NCBI RefSeq assembly: GCF_027563465.1
Contig: NZ_JAPFQA010000015.1
Span: 61,145-125,144 of the forward strand
Reading direction: 5' to 3'
Length of the DNA: 64,000 nt
From: Mesorhizobium qingshengii
Lineage (GTDB): Bacteria; Pseudomonadota; Alphaproteobacteria; Rhizobiales; Rhizobiaceae
Shown here piece by piece: positions 59,362 to 64,000 of this stretch (position 1 is its first letter; each line of letters starts with the position of its first letter). The notes beneath the pieces were generated by a model that was given only the letters and a program-made list of their open reading frames with translations, did not search any database and was not told the origin of the DNA. A program made the translations under genes and the position numbers.

Positions 59362-60531
59362 CTAGTTCGCAACCTTGGCCGGCTGGTCGCCCTGCGCGGC
59401 GGAACCGGCTACGACCGGACCGCTGCCGGCCGGTGCCGGCCTGTCGGGCCGCCAGCTCGGGATCGGCACGTCGGCATAGTCCTGGCCAGCCTGGCCGAGC
59501 ATGGCCTTCGGCGCCGGGCCGATGGCGCCGCCGAGACCGACGGCAACCAGCGTCGGCACATGGTCGAGCTTTTCCTGATAGGGCGATTTCGGCACGTCCT
59601 TGGCGGCGGCCGGCGGTGCCTCCGATTGCTCGGTCGGTGCCTTCTTCTTGCAGATCTCGTCATGCAAGTCGTTGGCCGAGACAGTGTCGCCATAGGGCGC
59701 CAGCGTGGCGACGGAGGCCGAGCCGGCGGCCGGAGTGTCAAAACCCTGGTCGAGCAGTTTCGCCGCTGTCTCGGCACGGGTGACCGCCGATTTCTCGCCA
59801 AGTACTACCGCGACCAGCGTGCGCCCGTTGCGCGTCGCCGAGCCGATCATGTTGAAGCCGGAGGAACAGACGAAGCCCGTCTTCATGCCGTCGGCGCCTG
59901 GATAGCGGCCGATCAGCAGATTGTAGTTCGGGATCGCCTTCTTGCCGACGGCCAGGCCCTCGATCGAGAACCATGGCGCATATTGCGGGAACTCCCGGCG
60001 GATCGCCATCACCAGCACGGCGAGGTCGCGCGCCGTCGTGTACTGGTCGGGCGAATAGAGCCCGTTCGGATTGACGAAATGCGTGCCGGTCATGCCGAGC
60101 CGGGCCGCTTCGGCATTCATGCGGTCGGCGAAGGCGGCCTGCGAGCCGCCGACATTCTCGCCGACTGCCATGGCGATGTCGTTGGCCGACTTGACCAGCA
60201 TCATCTTCAGCGCGTTGTCGAGCCGCATCACCGAGCCTGGCTTGAAGCCCATCTTGCTTGGCGGCTCGGCGGCGGAGTGTTTCGTCACCTTGATCGGCGA
60301 ATCAAGCTGGACCTCGCCGGCCGCGATCGCCCGGAAGGTCACATAGGCGGTCATCAGCTTGCTCAGCGAAGCCGGATACCAGCGCTTGAACGCATCCTGG
60401 TGTTGCAGGACCTGGCCGCTGTTCAGGTCGAACAGAACCAACGGATTGGCCAACGCCGGCCCGGCCACGGCTGAAAGCACGATTGCACCAGCCGAGAACA
60501 ATTTGAGGAAATGTCTGTGCCGCATGATCAA
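59362..60531 (-). CDS. D-alanyl-D-alanine carboxypeptidase (penicillin-binding protein)
   Basis: This 389 aa periplasmic serine peptidase of the DacA/PBP5-like S11 family removes the terminal D-Ala of peptidoglycan. A signal peptide covers residues 1-29 (ends GPALA). The catalytic SxxK is SLSK at 55-58, SxN is SAN near 115-117, and KTG lies in GADGMKTGFV near 211. After residue 275 a Pro/Ala-rich tail replaces the usual C-terminal beta domain. It is four bases upstream of cobW, so cotranscription is likely. An internal start (MRHRHFLK) at 60525 is also plausible. Confidence 0.92.
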   Translation of the reverse strand: MIMRHRHFLKLFSAGAIVLSAVAGPALANPLVLFDLNSGQVLQHQDAFKRWYPASLSKLMTAYVTFRAIAAGEVQLDSPIKVTKHSAAEPPSKMGFKPGSVMRLDNALKMMLVKSANDIAMAVGENVGGSQAAFADRMNAEAARLGMTGTHFVNPNGLYSPDQYTTARDLAVLVMAIRREFPQYAPWFSIEGLAVGKKAIPNYNLLIGRYPGADGMKTGFVCSSGFNMIGSATRNGRTLVAVVLGEKSAVTRAETAAKLLDQGFDTPAAGSASVATLAPYGDTVSANDLHDEICKKKAPTEQSEAPPAAAKDVPKSPYQEKLDHVPTLVAVGLGGAIGPAPKAMLGQAGQDYADVPIPSWRPDRPAPAGSGPVVAGSAAQGDQPAKVAN

Positions 60532-60741
60532 ATCCGAAATCGCCTCTTGCCGTAGTCGCCCCTGGCTCCGTAAGATTTCGTTACACGATCGCCAGCATAA
60601 TGGGTCCGACCCTCAAAAACCGGACCACATCGTTGCGGTGCTATTTACCCTATGTGACACCAACATGGCAAAGTGCCTGACAATCACAATTGCAAGGTGG
60701 CGGGCAATACCCGCCTGCTCGAACAGCGAGATGAAACCATC

Positions 60742-61905
60742 ATGCCAATCCTGAACCGTGCCGCCGAAATGCAGGACGAGGTCGCCGGCTGGCGCCAACA
60801 TCTGCACCAGACGCCAGAACTGAACTTCGACGTCTTCAAGACCGCCGCCTTCGTCACGGAGAAGCTGAAGGCCTTCGGTTGCGACGACGTGGTGACCGGC
60901 CTCGGCAAGACCGGCGTCGTTGGCATCATCCGCGGCCGCCAGGGCGAAGGTCCCACCATCGGCCTGCGCGCCGACATGGACGCGCTGCCGCTCAACGAGA
61001 TCACCGGCAAGCCTTACGCTTCGACCATTCCCGGCAAGATGCATGCCTGCGGCCATGACGGCCACACGGCGATGCTCTTGGGTGCCGCGAAATACCTCGC
61101 CGAGACACGCAACTTCACCGGCTCGGTGGCGGTCATCTTCCAGCCGGCCGAGGAAGGTGGCGGCGGCGGCAACGAGATGGTCAAGGACGGCATGATGGAA
61201 CGCTTCGACATCTCCAAGGTGTTCGGCATGCACAACATGCCGGGCTTGCCTGTCGGGCAGTTCGCCATCCGCCCGGGCCCGATCATGGCGGCGACGGCCG
61301 AGTTCACCATCACCGTGAAAGGCAGAGGCGGCCACGCGGCGATGCCGCATGGCACGATCGACCCGATCGTCATCACCAGCCAGCTGGTCGGCGCCTTGCA
61401 GACGATCGCCTCGCGCAGCACCGATCCGGTCGAGGCCGTGGTGGTGTCGGTGACCAAGTTCCACGCCGGTGACGCCTACAACATCATCCCGGAATCGGCC
61501 GAGATCGCCGGTACGGTGCGCACCTTGAGGAAGGAAATCGCCAAGAAGGCGGAAGAACGCATCCGCGCCATCTGCGACGGGCTGGCGACCGCGTTTGGCG
61601 CCAGGATCGAGGTCGACTACCAGGCAAACTATCCCGTGACCTTCAACCATGCGGAAGAGACGGTCTTTGCCAGCGACGTCGCGGCAAACGTCGCTGGCGA
61701 CGCCCATGTGCACCGCGGCATCCAGCCGGTGATGGGCGGCGAGGATTTCTCCTACATGCTGGAAGCCCGCCCCGGCGCCTTCATCTTCATCGGCAATGGC
61801 GACACCGCCGGTCTCCATCACCCTGCCTATGACTTCAACGACGAGGTCATACCGCACGGCATGAGCTATTGGGTGAAACTGGCGGAAACCGCACTCGCGG
61901 CCTGA
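60742..61905 (+). CDS. M20-family amidohydrolase (aminoacylase/hippurate hydrolase-like)
   Basis: This 387 aa metallopeptidase is of the M20D group, which hydrolyses N-acyl amino acids. The metal ligands are in MHACGHDGHTAML near 100-112, the catalytic EE in FQPAEEGGGG near 133-142, and a later His in GRGGHAAMPHGTID near 195. The first block ADMDALPL near 74-81 has the conserved Asp. The start ATG 60742 (MPILNRAAEMQDEV) matches the family; 23 upstream in-frame codons do not. It is the last core gene before the tRNA and the recombinase. Confidence 0.9.
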   Translation: MPILNRAAEMQDEVAGWRQHLHQTPELNFDVFKTAAFVTEKLKAFGCDDVVTGLGKTGVVGIIRGRQGEGPTIGLRADMDALPLNEITGKPYASTIPGKMHACGHDGHTAMLLGAAKYLAETRNFTGSVAVIFQPAEEGGGGGNEMVKDGMMERFDISKVFGMHNMPGLPVGQFAIRPGPIMAATAEFTITVKGRGGHAAMPHGTIDPIVITSQLVGALQTIASRSTDPVEAVVVSVTKFHAGDAYNIIPESAEIAGTVRTLRKEIAKKAEERIRAICDGLATAFGARIEVDYQANYPVTFNHAEETVFASDVAANVAGDAHVHRGIQPVMGGEDFSYMLEARPGAFIFIGNGDTAGLHHPAYDFNDEVIPHGMSYWVKLAETALAA

Positions 61906-61990
61906 TGCCATCCGCGCAAAGGGCTGGCCGATTTGCGTTCGGCCGGCCTCTTGGCGAAACGATCCGAAGCGGTTATGTGTCTGGCCGCGT

Positions 61991-62067
61991 GGTCCCGTAG
62001 CTCAGTAGGATAGAGCGGCAGATTCCTAATCTGTAGGTCACAGGTTCGATTCCTGTCGGGATCACCA
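61991..62067 (+). tRNA. tRNA-Arg (anticodon CCU)
   Basis: The 77-base cloverleaf has an acceptor stem ggtcccg/cgggatc (one G-U pair), D arm gctc...gagc, anticodon stem gcaga/tctgt with loop ttcctaa (anticodon CCU), the T arm acagg-ttcgatt-cctgt and an encoded CCA end. It reads AGG codons, rare in such GC-rich genomes. tRNA 3' ends are frequent integration sites and a serine recombinase follows it. Confidence 0.95.
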
Positions 62068-62305
62068 CTTAGTCACTGCAGACATAGCCTATTTCGGCTG
62101 GCTCGAAATTCAATCGACTTATCCGAGGGTTAGACGGAGCCTTCTCCGAGCAGTCGGGCTGAGACGCCCCGTCAGTCTCTGTTCCGCCCCGTTCGTTAGG
62201 CCCGTCTCATTGACCGGCTTTCTGTGCCCTATTGTTTTTGAGACCGATGCATAAGCGATCGCCGGCGTGTCCCACTTCTGGAGAGCAAACATGGCCAGGC
62301 GGTAA

Positions 62306-64000
62306 TCAAAAGCCCAGAAGGGACTGCTGCTCGTCCCAATCAACCGGGAGATCGGCGAGCCGAGCGAGCCGCCGGGCGGTTAGGCTGACAGGTTGATTGC
62401 CTGCCAGAATATCGTCCACGATCGCCGGAGAGAGGAAGGCCATGGGCAAAGCTTTACTAAGGTCGGCCCGATGGATGCCAGTCGCTTTGGAGAGTTCGGA
62501 GATGCTGCGAGCTGAGCCATTTGTCAGCGCCGACAACATCGAGTGTGACCTGACCAGCAGGCTAATCAGGCTTGGGTCAGGAGCCCTGCTGTGTTTCGGT
62601 TGGTCGCCAATGATCAGCCGTGCCTCATTTCCACGCCTCTGAATCTGGCATGCGACGGTGACTTTGTGAATCTCCGGCGGGATGACAGGTTGTTGGGAGT
62701 TTGTTCCACCAGATTGTCCGTCGCCTTGTGATTGTAGGATCACCCTCATCAAAGCAGCAGGCCTAATCTCGAACTCAATGGTCTCGGGCGAGAGCGTTAT
62801 CCTCACAATCGCGCTTTTGACAATCGATCTACGCTTTGCATGACATGCTGGCGAGCCGTCCAAGAGCCCGTCCGCCTCGTTCAACCCGCTCGCGATCGCC
62901 TCCTTGGATGCGCATTGCTGGATCCATTCGGCCAGTCGTGATTTGTTGTTGAGCAAAGCGATCAACTGCTGATCGACGAACGCTTCCAGTTCGTCAGCCG
63001 GAACTCTCCAGCCGGTGTCGTCCTTGCGCCGAGCGACCTTCAGCCGATTGGAGATGTAGTACCGGTAGCGCTTGCCATGGTTGTTCGCATAGGCAGGGCT
63101 CAGGCGATCGCCAGTTTCGTCGAAGATGAGGCCAGTAAGCAGATGCAGATCCGCAGCATTCGATCGCGATCGGCGTTTTGGCCCTTGCTCCTTCAACAGT
63201 GCCTGAACCGATGCAAACAATTCAGCGTCGACGATCGGCTGGTGAGCGCCTTCGTAGCATGTATCCCTGTGACGAGCCTGGCCGATGTAAACGGGATTTG
63301 AAAGCAGGTGATAGAGTCGCCCACGACTGACAGGGGGTCGAAGAGTCGTGGACCTGTCCGCCGTTTGGCTTTGATTCAGCTCATCGGCCAAGGCCAGCAC
63401 CGATTTCAATTCCAGATAGCGCCGGAATATCGATCGAACGATCGTCGCTGCTGCTTCATCAACCACCAGCTTCTTATCAACTGCACGATAGCCGAGCGGA
63501 ATGGTGCCGCCCATCCATATGCCTTTCTTCCGGGACGCAGCGATCTTGTCGCGGATACGCTCGGCGGTGACTTCCCGCTCGAACTGAGCGAACGAGAGGA
63601 GCACGTTGAGCGTCAGCCTGCCCATCGAGGTCGTGGTGTTGAACTGCTGAGTGACAGACACAAACGACACGCCGTGAGCATCGAAGGTCTCGACGATCTT
63701 GGAAAAGTCCATCAGGGATCGCGTGAGCCTGTCGATCTTGTACACCACAACGACATCGATCCGGCCGTTGCGAATGTCTTGGAGTAGGCGTTTCAGGGCC
63801 GGCCTCTCCATCGTCCCGCCCGAGATGCCGCCATCGTCATAGAAGTCGGGAACGAGCTTCCAACCGAGCCCGATTTGCGAAGCGACGAAGGCGACGCAAG
63901 CCTCGCGCTGGGCGTCAAGTGAGTTAAATTCCTGCTCCAAGCCCTCCTCGGTGGATTTGCGGGTGTAGACTGCACAGCGCAGTTTTTGCTGGGTGCTCAT
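62306..64000 (-). CDS. Large serine recombinase
   Basis: This 564 aa resolvase-type recombinase opens MSTQQKLRCAVYTRKSTEEG. The catalytic Ser is S16 in YTRKST, with DGGISGGTMERPALKRLL near 56-73 and DVVVVYKIDRLTRSLMDF near 81-98 forming the active site. The recombinase domain from about 165 (IPLGYRAVDKKLVVDE) and the zinc-beta-ribbon region (about 290-330) follow. The C-terminus carries a DNA-binding helix-turn-helix. It ends 239 bases beyond the tRNA-Arg gene and points towards it. Its start is the last base of the window, so an upstream extension cannot be excluded. Confidence 0.9.
   Translation of the reverse strand: MSTQQKLRCAVYTRKSTEEGLEQEFNSLDAQREACVAFVASQIGLGWKLVPDFYDDGGISGGTMERPALKRLLQDIRNGRIDVVVVYKIDRLTRSLMDFSKIVETFDAHGVSFVSVTQQFNTTTSMGRLTLNVLLSFAQFEREVTAERIRDKIAASRKKGIWMGGTIPLGYRAVDKKLVVDEAAATIVRSIFRRYLELKSVLALADELNQSQTADRSTTLRPPVSRGRLYHLLSNPVYIGQARHRDTCYEGAHQPIVDAELFASVQALLKEQGPKRRSRSNAADLHLLTGLIFDETGDRLSPAYANNHGKRYRYYISNRLKVARRKDDTGWRVPADELEAFVDQQLIALLNNKSRLAEWIQQCASKEAIASGLNEADGLLDGSPACHAKRRSIVKSAIVRITLSPETIEFEIRPAALMRVILQSQGDGQSGGTNSQQPVIPPEIHKVTVACQIQRRGNEARLIIGDQPKHSRAPDPSLISLLVRSHSMLSALTNGSARSISELSKATGIHRADLSKALPMAFLSPAIVDDILAGNQPVSLTARRLARLADLPVDWDEQQSLLGF

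Noticed and set aside
62119..62343. Small minus-strand frame (74 aa) between the tRNA and the recombinase
   Set aside because: No recognisable domain, no ribosome site, and it overlaps the recombinase end; not supported as a gene. The 238 bases after the tRNA hold nothing else I can name.

Overview
The window looks like chromosomal DNA of a GC-rich alphaproteobacterium of the order Hyphomicrobiales, most probably Mesorhizobium or a close relative. The basis is the gene set and gene order: TIGR02302/DUF4175 protein, ftsE-ftsX-ydcF-plsC, metX-metW behind a SAM-II riboswitch, aerobic cobaltochelatase cobS-cobT, dnaJ-like/bolA, aroK-aroB, xerD-accA, DUF2125, DUF3108, DUF1194. Short palindromic intergenic repeats of the kind common in Mesorhizobium also occur. 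Almost everything is core chromosome; clearly accessory parts are few.

Layout. 1-1922: sn-glycerol-3-phosphate ABC uptake genes (ugpA partial, ugpB), minus strand. 2161-8307: an endonuclease/phosphatase-fold protein, a TlpA-type thioredoxin, then argH, a small lipoprotein and lysA (arginine and lysine synthesis), an ArsR regulator and a threonine/serine dehydratase. 8423-15196: a large envelope protein, a VOC protein, a divergent LysR/EamA pair, a single-domain response regulator, hpt and a membrane protein. 15505-20440: ftsE, ftsX, ydcF and plsC, interrupted between ydcF and plsC by a small cargo block that ends in a decayed LysR gene. 20450-26951: exporter, aldo/keto reductase, ChaC, DUF2125, a PfkB kinase, tyrC and hisC. 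27094-29064: SAM-II riboswitch, terminator, metX and metW.

29076-32666 is an AT-richer accessory stretch with a Stf0-like sulfotransferase and two family 2 glycosyltransferases. 32754-40231 holds a DUF1194 protein, an SbmA/YddA-type ABC transporter, a methyltransferase, a glyoxalase II, a cupin, a YhhN protein, a second EamA exporter and a DUF3108 protein. 40489-44489: rpmB, a queuosine-precursor transporter under an apparent preQ1-I riboswitch, an ArsR/AHSA1 pair and a phytase-like secreted protein. 44677-48859: cobT, cobS, a J-domain protein and bolA. 48889-54132: a ThDP enzyme, a secreted esterase, a CorC-like protein that lacks its membrane domain, aroB and aroK. 54340-61905: a micro-protein, xerD, accA, an L,D-transpeptidase-like lipoprotein, tusA, a CobW GTPase, a DD-carboxypeptidase and an M20 amidohydrolase. 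61991-64000: tRNA-Arg(CCU) followed directly by a large serine recombinase, probably one end of an integrated element.

The most interesting non-coding signals are the compact preQ1-I-like aptamer whose pseudoknot would use the AUG start codon of yhhQ, the SAM-II aptamer followed by a terminator ahead of metX, a terminator inside the leader of an EamA exporter, and a six-unit degenerate tandem array of palindromes upstream of the glyoxalase II gene. No CRISPR array, phage module or obviously new multi-gene defence system is visible. All calls come from reading the sequence and remembered family knowledge; no database search was run.
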